Assembly (NCBI GenBank): GCA_030705925.1
Contig: JAUZPM010000020.1
Coordinates: 1-34,949, forward strand
Reading direction: 5' to 3'
Length of the DNA stretch: 34,949 bases
Source: Bacillota bacterium
GTDB lineage: Bacteria > Bacillota > Clostridia > Oscillospirales > Feifaniaceae
The position numbers and the translations under genes are program-made. The notes beneath the pieces were generated by a model. It was not told the DNA's origin. It saw only the letters and a program-made list of their open reading frames with translations, and searched no databases. Shown piece after piece: positions 1 to 8,161 of the stretch (positions are counted from its first letter, which is position 1; each line of letters starts with the position of its first letter).

Positions 1-386
<386 letters not shown>

Positions 387-463
387 TTAAGAAAATGATT
401 CTAATAATGTGAGTATCTTGATTGTTTGCTGTTCAATTTTGAGGGTGCATGATTGTATCCTGA

Positions 464-578
464 ATTGGTGTCTATGACGCGGAGGTTCACCCGTTCCCAT
501 CCCGAACACGGTAGTTAAGCTTCGCGGTGCCGACAATACTTGGCGGGTGACTGCCTGGGAACATAGGTCGATGCCAAT
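464..578 (+). rRNA. 5S ribosomal RNA
   Basis: The conserved 5S core (CCCGTTCCCATCCCGAACAC, about 490-509, then GGTAGTTAAGC) is clear. The ends are set by pairing of ATTGGTG (464-470) with TGCCAAT (572-578), which closes helix I. The length of about 115 bases is normal. It is the last gene of the rRNA operon and is followed at once by a terminator. Confidence 0.95.
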
Positions 579-582
579 ACTT

Positions 583-613
583 AAATAGACGGATAAAATC
601 CGTCTATTTTTTT
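583..613 (+). terminator. rRNA operon terminator
   Basis: An 11-base stem AAATAGACGGA pairs across a short A-rich loop with TCCGTCTATTT and runs straight into a T-tract. It is a canonical intrinsic terminator just after 5S rRNA. Confidence 0.9.
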
Positions 614-655
614 GTGCTTTTTTATACTTTATCTGTAAACAATAGACTTGAATTA

Positions 656-684
656 TTGACTGTTTATTTATTTAAGTTTAATAT
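656..684 (+). promoter_or_regulatory. Sigma-A-type promoter of the sulfatase gene
   Basis: TTGACT (656-661) and TAATAT (679-684) are separated by exactly 17 bases, between the rRNA terminator and the sulfatase start. This suggests the sulfatase is transcribed independently of the rRNA operon. Confidence 0.7.
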
Positions 685-720
685 AAACCATATAAATATT
701 AGGAGATAATTTTAAATAAT

Positions 721-2157
721 ATGAAAAACATATTATTATTATTTTTTGACCAAATGAGATTTGACGCTATACACAATAGCTGTCTCCAGACTCCGCATAT
801 AAACGAACTAATAAAAGATGGAGTTTTTTTTAAACGAGCATATACACCGTCTCCTGTCTGCGTTCCTGCGAGAGTTTCGATGAATTATGGTATATATCCG
901 AATACATCTGGATGCTATGATAATAGCAACTGTGTTATTGAAGGACATAAAAATATTTTTGAGGTTTTATCGGAAAATGGATATCATACTGAGGGTATCG
1001 GTAAAATGCATTTTTCTTCCGATAAGTATGCTCTTCATGGTTTTACAAACCGGCAAACTCAAGAAGAGATATTTTCTCCTGGCGATAATGATGATTACCG
1101 CAGGTATCTTGATGAAAACGGATATGATTATGTTTTCGATGCACATGGGCAGAGAAGTGAGATGTACTACATCCCTCAAATATCTCAGCTTCCAGCTAAA
1201 CATCATCCGACGCAATGGGTTGGTGACAGATCAGTAGAGTTTATAGATAAATATAGCTCTGATAAGCCATTTTTGCTAATGTCTTCATTCATTCATCCTC
1301 ATCCTCCTTTTTCACCACCAACACCTTGGAATAAACTCTATAGAATGGGTGATATGCCTGCGCCTTTTGTCCCGGATGGCTACCTCCAGCTTCTTACATA
1401 TTATAATAAAAAACAAAATCGCTATAAATGTATTGACGATGGAGTTAATAATTATACTGTACTGACCCTGAAGGCATACTATTATGCTTGCATATCATTT
1501 ATTGATTATCAGATCAGACGTATTATAGAAACACTTAAAAATAGAGGGCTCTACGATAGCACACTTATTATATTCGCTTCTGACCACGGCGAATTGTTAG
1601 GGGATTATAATTCATACGGAAAAAGAACAATGCTTGACTCTGCGTGTAAAATACCATTATTTTTGAAAGCACCAAATTTAATGGCAGGTAAAGTATGCGA
1701 TAGTCCAGCGTCTCTTATCGATATAATGCCTACAATTCTAACTTATGCCGGTGTTGAATATGCTGATTTAGCTCTTCAAGGTGAGGATCTTATCTCTGTC
1801 GCAAATGGGGCTTCTAAGAGAGCTTGTGTTTTTTCGCAGCTTGGCAGTAATGAAAATGGCCTTTATATGATCGCAACCAAGGACGAAAAATATATAAGGT
1901 CTGAACCTGATGCAATGGATTATTATTTTTACGGAACTCGGCAAGAGGAAAGAAACCAGTTTGATGAATTAAGAGATAAAGCAGAAAAATTAAAAAATAG
2001 CTTGCTGGCTCAATATTTAAAAAAGGAAAGGTTTTTAAATAATGAACCCAGAAAAATATCGGATGATAAAAGGACGGGACACATTTTTCAGGATCATATA
2101 GGGCTAAGAGAACGGGAAAAAATCATACCTAATGGGTATAGGGTAGACTTAAGATAA
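721..2157 (+). CDS. Sulfatase family protein (Cys-type)
   Basis: A 478-residue alkaline-phosphatase-superfamily sulfatase, predicted to hydrolyse a sulfate ester. The C-x-P-x-R signature is C47-V-P-A-R51; in this family the Cys is converted to formylglycine by a maturase (anSME), and none is encoded in the window. The N-terminal metal Asp is D10 in LLLFFDQMR, and a second metal motif S-D-H-G-E is at 287-291. There is no signal peptide or membrane segment, so a cytoplasmic enzyme is likely, as in choline-sulfatase or aryl-sulfatase relatives. The substrate cannot be read from the sequence. AGGAG (701-705) is 15 bases from the ATG, longer than usual, but no better start is seen. It is a single gene with its own promoter, convergent with the broken LTA-synthase-like gene. 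A phosphoesterase is less likely because of the intact CxPxR. Confidence 0.88.
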   Translation: MKNILLLFFDQMRFDAIHNSCLQTPHINELIKDGVFFKRAYTPSPVCVPARVSMNYGIYPNTSGCYDNSNCVIEGHKNIFEVLSENGYHTEGIGKMHFSSDKYALHGFTNRQTQEEIFSPGDNDDYRRYLDENGYDYVFDAHGQRSEMYYIPQISQLPAKHHPTQWVGDRSVEFIDKYSSDKPFLLMSSFIHPHPPFSPPTPWNKLYRMGDMPAPFVPDGYLQLLTYYNKKQNRYKCIDDGVNNYTVLTLKAYYYACISFIDYQIRRIIETLKNRGLYDSTLIIFASDHGELLGDYNSYGKRTMLDSACKIPLFLKAPNLMAGKVCDSPASLIDIMPTILTYAGVEYADLALQGEDLISVANGASKRACVFSQLGSNENGLYMIATKDEKYIRSEPDAMDYYFYGTRQEERNQFDELRDKAEKLKNSLLAQYLKKERFLNNEPRKISDDKRTGHIFQDHIGLREREKIIPNGYRVDLR

Positions 2158-2188
2158 ATTGGAAAAGCAAGCGTTATGATAAAAGTAT

Positions 2189-3175
2189 TTAATGCCATAG
2201 ATCTTCGAGAGCATATCTTTTTCCGAAAATCGAGTCGTAATTTATTATACGGGCTTTTTCAAAGACGTCTTTTGGTGAATCTTTAAAGCTTCCTATTTTT
2301 CCGTCTGGAGTTACTGTTATTCCGTTTTGGATGATAGGCAGCTCGGACCCAATTTGCGAAAGCAGGCTAAAATAAGGGTTTTTAGGAAGACCCGCAAAAT
2401 CAAGAACTGAATATGAAAGTGATGAGTATTGGTGCCCTTCGCAGTTTGGAATCTTAGCATCATAGTTTGACCAAAATACAACTGGTGTAAATTTGTTGAT
2501 TAATGAATCAAAATACTCTGAATTTCTATCAATATAAGGACTCACAGAGGTTTTTGCAGATAACTTGTTTAGTTCAATTCCTTTCAGCGCTGGAAAATGG
2601 TCGCCGAAAAATACAATATTAACGGGTCTGTCGACAGTTTTAAAGTAATCGATAAGCGTTTTTAAAGACGCGTCAGCGTCACTGATGCCTTGAGAGTAGC
2701 ATTCAAACATTCCTGTTTTATAACTACCCAAGCCGTTTCCAGTAATTTTGATATCGTTTTGACCGTAAACGCCTTTGCTATATGGGAAATGATTTTGCAT
2801 TGAAACACCAAATACAAAAAGTGGTTTATCATCAGCAGAATATTTTTGATACTGTGCAATGATTTGATGTACAAAATAATCATCGCTTGCATAATTGCCT
2901 TTTTTACTGACATCTTTCATATCTTTTATAGTTACAAAATTATCAAATCCTATCAATGGATACACTTTATTTCTATTCCAAAAAGTAGAGACATATGGGT
3001 GTACTGCAATAGTGGTATAGCCATATTCTTTCAACAGCCTAGGAAGTGACGGCAAAGGCTGTTTAATGTATTGAGAATAGGCAATGCTTCCGCCGGGCAA
3101 AAATGCAGTGGACAGCCCGGTAAGCGCCTCAAATTCAACGTTGGCAGTTCCGCCTCCAACTTCACTAGAAGCCAT
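2189..3175 (-). pseudogene. LTA synthase-like sulfatase-fold protein, C-terminal half
   Basis: This is the extracellular catalytic part of an LtaS-family (lipoteichoic acid synthase / phosphoglycerol transferase) protein, separated from its N-terminal half by one in-frame TAA. The open stretch carries the nucleophile motif G-G-G-T-A-N (Thr at residue 10 of this piece), M-Q-N-H-F-P (127-132) and the metal motif G-D-H (191-193), all typical of LtaS. The ATG at 3175 has no Shine-Dalgarno sequence, so separate translation is unlikely. Six sense codons upstream of it (S-G-N-A-F-T) continue the family alignment up to the stop. Alone it lacks the N-terminal metal Glu and any membrane anchor, so it should not be active. 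A sequencing error is the main alternative to a true nonsense mutation. Confidence 0.8.
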
Positions 3176-3193
3176 AGTAAAAGCATTGCCGCT

Positions 3194-4093
3194 TTACATA
3201 AGTGAGTGAACAGTTGGCAAAGGATCTTTACTGAATCTAAGGCCGTTAACGTTCGTTATATCCCAAAATGATTCACTCAGTATCATAATTATAACTGGTT
3301 TATTTTTAATATCTAATTTAGGCTCTAAGTTTTTATTATATGATTGAATTACTTCCTTACTATAACTTTGTGGCTTGGAAACATGCATATACTGTTCATT
3401 AATAACGAATGAAAGAAAAAAACCATTTCGTTCGTAACTTGTTTTTTGATCCCACAGCATGGTTTTAGCACCTGATTTTTCAATCATCTCTGCAAAAGGC
3501 GATTTCCAAAAATTAAAAATGGAAATCAAGAAAAACAAAGATAGACATATAGATGCAAGCCGTATCGGCAAATGAGATGGTAAGAATTTTTTTAGGCAAA
3601 ATTTTATATTAGACTTAATTACTTTTTTAATTATTGCAATGATAACAGCTATAAGTATAAGGGAAATTAAAGTAATAATAAGATAAAAATTTATCCCGCC
3701 TACCATTACTTTTAGGCTCCAGAGGCCTTCGGAAATTTTGGATGTATCCCATGGCAAAACTGGCACCCCCATATTGGATAGTTTAAGGTATTCAACTGCT
3801 CCAATAAATAAAGTTATTAATATGTATGTTATATAAGTAGCTTTAAAGCGGCCCGATAATCCATAGATTAATACGATTATTGAGAGCCAAATAAGGTAAT
3901 TGAAGATAACAATAGGGACGTTATTTATTATCCATTTTAGAATAACGCCGAAACCTTTGTTTACAGCATATAAATCTATATACTGCAATAAAAATAGCGA
4001 TATAAAAGGCAAAAATAACAGGATCAGAATATTAAAAACAGATATAAAAGCATTTTTAGATAACAGGATATTTTGCTTAAAAAAGTTTTTCAA
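3194..4093 (-). pseudogene. LTA synthase-like protein, N-terminal membrane half ending at an in-frame TAA
   Basis: About 300 codons with five predicted hydrophobic segments, then the start of the sulfatase-fold domain with the metal-ligand region I-L-S-E-S-F-W-D. Reading stops at TAA (3194-3196). The same frame continues past it into the catalytic half, giving about 630 codons in total, normal for LtaS-type enzymes that polymerise glycerol phosphate on the outer membrane face. The start is probably TTG at 4093, because AGGTGA lies five bases upstream; a GTG at 4102 sits inside that ribosome binding site. The promoter is at 4129-4157. With the stop between the metal Glu and the nucleophile Thr, neither half has a full active site. 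The hydrophobic segments match a polytopic LtaS anchor. Confidence 0.8.
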
Positions 4094-4128
4094 AATATTC
4101 ACCTGCTGTTACGTTTATTTAATATATT

Positions 4129-4157
4129 ATATTACAAAAATATACACAATTTGTAAA
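4129..4157 (-). promoter_or_regulatory. Promoter of the LTA synthase-like gene
   Basis: On the minus strand TTTACA (4157-4152) and TAATAT (4134-4129) are 17 bases apart, about 36 bases upstream of the start. It is back to back with the thioredoxin-like gene promoter. Confidence 0.6.
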
Positions 4158-4191
4158 TACATTGTAAAAGCTTAATGGAACAATTATTAAA

Positions 4192-4220
4192 TTGACATGT
4201 TTTAAGTGATTTGGTATACT
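4192..4220 (+). promoter_or_regulatory. Strong promoter of the thioredoxin-like gene
   Basis: A perfect -35 TTGACA (4192-4197), a 17-base spacer and TATACT (4215-4220) with an extended -10 TGG in front. The start codon is 22 bases downstream. Confidence 0.8.
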
Positions 4221-4241
4221 TAATTTAAGTGAGGCGTTTAA

Positions 4242-4823
4242 ATGATGTGGAGTAAAATAAAAAGTAAATTGTTTTTAAATGAATACAGCATGATGATTGG
4301 AGTTGCGGTGATAATTCTTGCTGTTGTCATTATTTCGTTGATTGTTCAATTTGCGCCAAAACCTCCTAATGAAAGTCCTATAGATCCAAGGACGGTAAAA
4401 CAACAGGAGTTTGGCAATGTTCCTAAGCTGGTTGCTGTAAATCTTGATTTTTGTCCAATATGCAGGGCTTATAGACAGCAGCTTGACACGCTGAAGAAAG
4501 ATTATTGGGGCAAGGTAGATATTGAGATCTACGAAACCGGGGATGAACGGGCTGAAAAATTGTTGGACTCAATTGAGCTCGATAAGCCGGATACACCTGC
4601 ATACTTCCTGCTTGACCAAAGCGGCGAGGTTTTAGACCATAGCACCGGAGAACTTGATGTTGAATCCATACATGAGTTGTTTAAACAGAACTTTGGGATT
4701 GACCCAAATGCAGACAGTGACACTCAATCTTCACAAAGTTCACAGCCTATTCAAGGCTCTCAGGATTTGCAGAGTATACCAACCCAAAGTGCTGCAAATA
4801 ATAGCGCTCAAAAATCAAATTAA
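4242..4823 (+). CDS. Membrane-anchored thioredoxin-like protein
   Basis: 193 residues: a short N-terminus, one membrane segment (about 17-38), a thioredoxin-fold domain (about 58-152) and a Ser/Gln-rich low-complexity tail (155-193). The redox motif is C71-P-I-C74, and T118-P119 fits the cis-proline site. Topology suggests the domain lies outside the membrane, where it could reduce or isomerise disulfides in exported proteins; the partner is unknown. The active site sequence C-P-I-C differs from the classical C-G-P-C of thioredoxin. GAGG at 4231-4234 supports the ATG at 4242; the next codon is also ATG. It is monocistronic with a strong promoter and a terminator. A bacteriocin-accessory or thiol-disulfide exchange role is an alternative. 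Confidence 0.78.
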   Translation: MMWSKIKSKLFLNEYSMMIGVAVIILAVVIISLIVQFAPKPPNESPIDPRTVKQQEFGNVPKLVAVNLDFCPICRAYRQQLDTLKKDYWGKVDIEIYETGDERAEKLLDSIELDKPDTPAYFLLDQSGEVLDHSTGELDVESIHELFKQNFGIDPNADSDTQSSQSSQPIQGSQDLQSIPTQSAANNSAQKSN

Positions 4824-4828
4824 ATTAA

Positions 4829-4863
4829 AAATGCTGATGAGAATATCATCAGCATTTTGTTTT
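4829..4863. terminator. Bidirectional terminator between convergent genes
   Basis: The stem ATGCTGATGA (4831-4840) pairs with TCATCAGCAT (4846-4855) around a 5-base loop. T-rich sequence follows on the plus strand and A-rich sequence precedes it, so it can serve both the thioredoxin-like gene and the HEPN gene. Confidence 0.75.
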
Positions 4864-4888
4864 AAGATTCTTATTATTAAAATGGCTT

Positions 4889-5335
4889 TTAAGCATTGAC
4901 TGGTGCTTTTTGGAATTTTTTAAGCCAGGATAATGTTTCTAAAGTTTTTTCGTAAAGATTCATGGCTTTATTTTCGTCAATAAAGCGTTCCATTACACGT
5001 TTATATGAAAAAGGATAATCCGACATATAGTAAAACATGAGATCAATAATAAAATCCTCATAATTGTCTTTTTCTTCTTTTAAACGCTTGCCTACTTCTG
5101 TATCAGCAAGTTTGGGGTGTTGAGACAATGTATTTATTAAGTAAGGCAGATTATGAGACTTTGGCGCGTCTTTCCCGGTATGGCAAACAAACATACCCTT
5201 GACTAATCTTTCAACAGACTGCTGGCATAAAAAAGCCACATAAGCCCAACGCTTACATTTAATAAGATCTGCTGCAGTTTGTATATCGTAATCTGAGAGG
5301 TATACCCAATACTCATATTTTTCGTAAGATGTCAT
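4889..5335 (-). CDS. HEPN domain protein
   Basis: 148 mostly helical residues of the HEPN family (PF05168 type). It has the typical pattern of an N-terminal helix with Y-x-x-A-A-D, a central C-Q-Q-S-V-E-R-L-V-K-G helix, the K-S-H-N-L-P-Y-L segment and a C-terminal D-Y-P-F-S-Y-K-R helix. The R-x4-6-H RNase motif of toxic HEPN proteins is not evident, so this may be a non-nuclease partner. It is the last gene of a four-gene operon and overlaps the HD-GYP stop codon by ATGA; GGAGG eight bases upstream supports the start. HEPN proteins commonly pair with MNT nucleotidyltransferases, and one is encoded two genes upstream. Its action here is unknown. Confidence 0.8.
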   Translation of the reverse strand: MTSYEKYEYWVYLSDYDIQTAADLIKCKRWAYVAFLCQQSVERLVKGMFVCHTGKDAPKSHNLPYLINTLSQHPKLADTEVGKRLKEEKDNYEDFIIDLMFYYMSDYPFSYKRVMERFIDENKAMNLYEKTLETLSWLKKFQKAPVNA

Positions 5336-6255
5336 TTTGAAGCCTCCGTTGTGTCTAATTCACCGCTTTGGACAATTTCGTCTAGCGCCTCTGCAACTTT
5401 TTTATCATATAATTCTGGAAGACTTAATAACTCTTTAACAGCATCTTGAAATGAACGCGGTTTATTGTAGGTCCTTTGGCTTGTTATTGCATCAAATGAA
5501 TCTGCAACGGCAATAATTCTTGCCTCAATACAAAGATCTGAACCTTTTAAACCATAAGGGTATCCGCTTCCGTCAAGACGTTCATGATGGCATTGAGCTA
5601 TATACGCGATTTCATGACCAAAACGCGGCTCTAAAAGTCTTCGGCTTCCAATGGGGTGTTTAATAATTTGTCTGTATTCTTCACTTGTTAAAGGACCAGC
5701 TTTTTGCAAAATCTCATCTGAAAGGGAGCATTTCCCAACATCATGGAATAGCGCAGCGACTACAAGGTTTTGGGTTGAAATATCATTAAGTCCAAGTTTC
5801 TCAGCAAGTGCAACTGAATACTGCATAACCCTGCGGCCATGACCGCGAGTGTACATATCCTTAGCCTCAACTTTATCCGCCAAAGCCTGAAGATCATCTC
5901 TAAAACATGCTAAGTCAACGAAAAGAGGGGTAGTGACAACATAGAGCATTTTTAGATCCTCTTTGCTTGACATTAGAACTGTTTTTTTTAGCCCCTTAAC
6001 ATAAAATGAATCATTTTGAGCAAGTTCTATTAGATCGTTCTCATTATGTAAAGTTACCGAACCGCTTAAAATATAAAAAAACTCCACAGTATCCGGATTT
6101 TCTGCTGGGTCAATCCACATTGCCGAGCCAGCCGGGACAGACTGCAACATTACCTCAACACTGTTTTCGTCACTGCCGAGTTTTGAAAGCAGTTTAACGA
6201 ATAATCCCGGTTGACGGCTTGCTCCATCATCCCGGTTAACTGTAATAGCGGACAT
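5332..6255 (-). CDS. Cupin/HD-GYP domain phosphodiesterase
   Basis: 307 residues: an N-terminal cupin-like beta-barrel (about 30-110) and an HD-GYP domain (about 122-295). The catalytic signature is complete: H139 in Y-T-R-G-H-G, H171-D172-V-G-K, H223-H224-E, and D228-G-S-G-Y-P-Y-G-L. HD-GYP enzymes hydrolyse cyclic-di-GMP (some 3'3'-cGAMP), so a soluble phosphodiesterase is predicted. The cupin could sense a small ligand, or could resemble the cyclic-nucleotide-binding fold; it lacks an obvious full set of metal-binding histidines. GAGGTG just upstream supports the ATG. It lies between MNT and HEPN genes in one operon whose leader holds a cyclic-di-GMP-I riboswitch, a direct link between enzyme and regulator. 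Substrate choice between the two dinucleotides is inferred. Confidence 0.88.
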   Translation of the reverse strand: MSAITVNRDDGASRQPGLFVKLLSKLGSDENSVEVMLQSVPAGSAMWIDPAENPDTVEFFYILSGSVTLHNENDLIELAQNDSFYVKGLKKTVLMSSKEDLKMLYVVTTPLFVDLACFRDDLQALADKVEAKDMYTRGHGRRVMQYSVALAEKLGLNDISTQNLVVAALFHDVGKCSLSDEILQKAGPLTSEEYRQIIKHPIGSRRLLEPRFGHEIAYIAQCHHERLDGSGYPYGLKGSDLCIEARIIAVADSFDAITSQRTYNKPRSFQDAVKELLSLPELYDKKVAEALDEIVQSGELDTTEASK

Positions 6256-6285
6256 TTTTCACCTCAAAAATCAGCTTTGAGATTG

Positions 6286-6624
6286 TTATATTTCAGTTAT
6301 ATCGGTTCCGAACTCGATAATCTCTTCAACTATGCCAGCAGGCTCTAAAAGCTCATCCTGATTAAAAACCTGGACTTGAATATCTTTGCCATATTCAGAG
6401 CATATTTTTACAGCGTTTTTATAAACACTTTTTAGGTTATTGTTGCATTCTGATAAAAATATGGCGATATCTATATCGCTGTCCTTTGAATAGGTGCCTT
6501 TACTAAAAGAACCGAAAAGATAAATCCTATATATCAGCAAATTAGCTCGCAATTTTGGAATAAGATTATGTAAAATTGATGAAATCTGTGTAGGTAAATG
6601 TTTTGTCATTTGTTCGATAATCAA
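6286..6624 (-). CDS. MNT-type minimal nucleotidyltransferase
   Basis: 112 residues with the polymerase-beta-fold signature G38-S39 followed by D50-I-D52 (in S-K-D-S-D-I-D-I-A), and a likely third Asp at D81 in K-D-I-Q-V-Q-V. MNT proteins transfer NMP groups; partners of HEPN proteins can AMPylate them. The start is TTG at 6624, overlapping the preceding stop (TTGA), with AAGG seven bases upstream; an ATG five codons later lacks a ribosome binding site. It lies between the secreted-protein gene and the HD-GYP gene. The MNT/HEPN genes are separated here by the HD-GYP gene rather than adjacent, which is unusual. Whether it acts as an antitoxin or a signalling transferase is unknown. Confidence 0.85.
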   Translation of the reverse strand: MIIEQMTKHLPTQISSILHNLIPKLRANLLIYRIYLFGSFSKGTYSKDSDIDIAIFLSECNNNLKSVYKNAVKICSEYGKDIQVQVFNQDELLEPAGIVEEIIEFGTDITEI

Positions 6625-6938
6625 TAAGCCGCCTTAAAAGGATCGATTGTAACTGTTTGACCGTCAACTTCGTATGTTTTATCTTCGCAGATGACTTCTC
6701 CGCCTTCTTTAGCAACTTTAGCTTCAACTTTATCAGTAATTTTGCCTGTTTTGTCAGTAAGCTTATCTACGTCGACTTTATCAGTTGCTTGTGCTTTTTC
6801 AACAGAAGACTCAACTTTTACGTTTGCTTTGTCGATTGTTTGATCAATTTTGTCTTCAGTTGATTGGGCAAAGGCTCCAAAACTGAATAAATTAGCACTA
6901 ACCAAAAGTGATAAGACAACAGATACAGTTTTTTTCAT
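6621..6938 (-). CDS. Small secreted Lys/Asp-rich protein
   Basis: 105 residues with a clear Sec signal peptide: M-K-K, a hydrophobic core (about 4-20) and an A-F-A cleavage site after A24. The mature part (25-105) is hydrophilic, with repeated D-K and V-D/V-E units (T-D-K, V-D-K, T-D-K, I-T-D-K-V) that suggest an extended helix or coiled coil, ending in a short beta-like segment (T-Y-E-V-D-G-Q-T-V-T-I). I do not recognise a named family. AGGAGGG ten bases upstream supports the ATG. It is the first gene after the riboswitch and overlaps the MNT start. A cell-surface or matrix role would suit cyclic-di-GMP control but is inference. Confidence 0.7.
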   Translation of the reverse strand: MKKTVSVVLSLLVSANLFSFGAFAQSTEDKIDQTIDKANVKVESSVEKAQATDKVDVDKLTDKTGKITDKVEAKVAKEGGEVICEDKTYEVDGQTVTIDPFKAAY

Positions 6939-6964
6939 AAATAAAACCCTCCTATTATTTTGAA

Positions 6965-7140
6965 TATAAAAGGCAACTGACTGTCAGTTGCCTTACAAAC
7001 ATAATAACAGGAAAGGTTTAGCCTATTCCGCTTAAATTGTTTGGCAACTGGCTGCCATAGGATAATCCCTTAGGCCCTTTAGTTTTGTGCCCCTGTCTTT
7101 CAACAGGTTTACCATTTACATGGAGATACATTTTGTATCT
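6965..7140 (-). ncRNA. Cyclic-di-GMP-I (GEMM) riboswitch leader
   Basis: The minus-strand leader carries the GEMM-I hallmarks. GGTAAACC (about 7113-7106) is followed by a helix capped by a GAAA tetraloop (TGTT-GAAA-GACA), then GGGGCACAAAACT, GGGCCTAAGG and a 3' ATGGCAGCCAGTTGCC ending at 7043. Apparent pairing of GGT with ACT replaces the usual GGC with GCC. The aptamer spans about 7122-7043. Downstream, AAGGCAACTGA / TCAGTTGCCTT (6994-6970) with T-rich sequence after it forms an intrinsic terminator. Its first arm GGCAACTG is also complementary to CAGTTGCC of the aptamer 3' end (7050-7043), giving mutually exclusive structures. This suggests ligand binding favours termination (an OFF switch). 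The transcript starts near 7140 with a small extra hairpin. Confidence 0.87.
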
Positions 7141-7146
7141 AAAGTA

Positions 7147-7175
7147 AATATATCACTGGAGAATTTTTTTGTCAA
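7147..7175 (-). promoter_or_regulatory. Promoter of the riboswitch-controlled operon
   Basis: On the minus strand TTGACA (7175-7170) and TATATT (7152-7147) are exactly 17 bases apart. Transcription would begin near 7140, just before the aptamer. Confidence 0.8.
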
Positions 7176-7205
7176 TGAAAATTCTGTAATATCTTGCAAA
7201 TGTTT

Positions 7206-8057
7206 TTAAATTAAACTTGGAATAAATATCCTGTTATTAAAAGAGGGAAGTCCGCTAATTTCGATAGAATCCCCCTTAGCAATGCTATTAAATATTTCAA
7301 TAATAAGAGGGACAGTTTTATTTAACGCCGAACTAAGCATTTCTTCTGCAACTTTCGCAGTTAAACCCTTGCTGTTTTTCAACCTTAGGTGAGAACTGAA
7401 AAGATAATGTTGACCGGCAATGCGCTCAAATGTTTTTAAGACACATGTCAGAGTTGGGGAAGATTTAACACATAAACGTATAAAAAAGACAGTATCAGAA
7501 AAGCATTTGACAATTTTCCGTTCATTGATCTTTATTCCATAGACATCACTAAGAACACATTTATATAGTCGTGCGATACAGTTCATTGAAAAATCATCTA
7601 AAAATAATTCTTTCTCAATTCTAAATATTCGAACAGGAAAACCGGATCTTAAATCGAAGAGCACTGTATCAAGATCACTTTCGATTCTATGGTGGTAAGC
7701 TCTTTCACCATTGCCTTTCTCTAACTGCATGGAATATATAACTGGATGGACACAGACATCGAGACTATAATGGCACATAAAACCGATTACATAAGACAGT
7801 AATATTTGATAATCTTTCGAATCAGCATGTTTGCAGACATATGATTGAAGATAGGAAAGAAGCTCATCTGTTTTTTCACGATGCATGAGATTGCCGAGCA
7901 AAGGCAATTTCAGCCCCTTTTTATAAAACAATAAATCAGGGCCTTGAAGGCCCCAAAAATATGCAGCGTACTCTTTTTCAATAATCTTACGCAGTTTTTC
8001 TGGAAGAACAGTCAATAAATCGTCTCCAAATAATTTATGCGTAACAAAAGCAGGCAT
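7206..8057 (-). CDS. Zinc-dependent phospholipase C-like protein
   Basis: 283 residues from the ATG at 8057, chosen because AAGGAG lies seven bases upstream; the frame is open 18 codons further without a better start. It belongs to the zinc-dependent phospholipase C family (PF00882). Visible landmarks are T-H-K-L-F-G near the N-terminus, F-W-G-L-Q-G-P-D-L-L-F-Y, M-H-R-E-K-T, G-F-M-C-H-Y-S-L-D-V-C-V-H-P and H-H-R-I-E-S-D-L-D, whose His and Asp residues match the zinc ligands of the family. There is no signal peptide, unlike clostridial alpha-toxin, so it is probably an intracellular housekeeping member with unknown substrate. It lies between the luxS terminator and the riboswitch promoter and appears monocistronic. 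Confidence 0.8.
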   Translation of the reverse strand: MPAFVTHKLFGDDLLTVLPEKLRKIIEKEYAAYFWGLQGPDLLFYKKGLKLPLLGNLMHREKTDELLSYLQSYVCKHADSKDYQILLSYVIGFMCHYSLDVCVHPVIYSMQLEKGNGERAYHHRIESDLDTVLFDLRSGFPVRIFRIEKELFLDDFSMNCIARLYKCVLSDVYGIKINERKIVKCFSDTVFFIRLCVKSSPTLTCVLKTFERIAGQHYLFSSHLRLKNSKGLTAKVAEEMLSSALNKTVPLIIEIFNSIAKGDSIEISGLPSFNNRIFIPSLI

Positions 8058-8161
8058 TTTATTTCTCCTTAATAAAAATATACAAATATGATAGCATTTA
8101 TTAAAGAGCAAGTAAATAATAAATTATTGTTAATATGGACGGTATCTCCACCTGTAAACGA

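Noticed and set aside
2189-3175. The catalytic half of the LTA-synthase-like gene as an independent gene
   Set aside because: It has no Shine-Dalgarno sequence, lacks the first metal ligand and continues in frame across the upstream stop codon.
4889-6624. Calling the MNT and HEPN genes a standard toxin-antitoxin pair
   Set aside because: The genes are not adjacent, and the HEPN protein shows no R-x4-6-H motif, so toxicity is not supported by sequence.
7019-7131. A 37-codon minus-strand open frame (M-Y-L-H-V-N-G-K-P-V-E) starting just after the transcription start
   Set aside because: It lies almost entirely inside the cyclic-di-GMP-I aptamer, has no ribosome binding site, and its start is in the 5' hairpin; the conservation belongs to the RNA.
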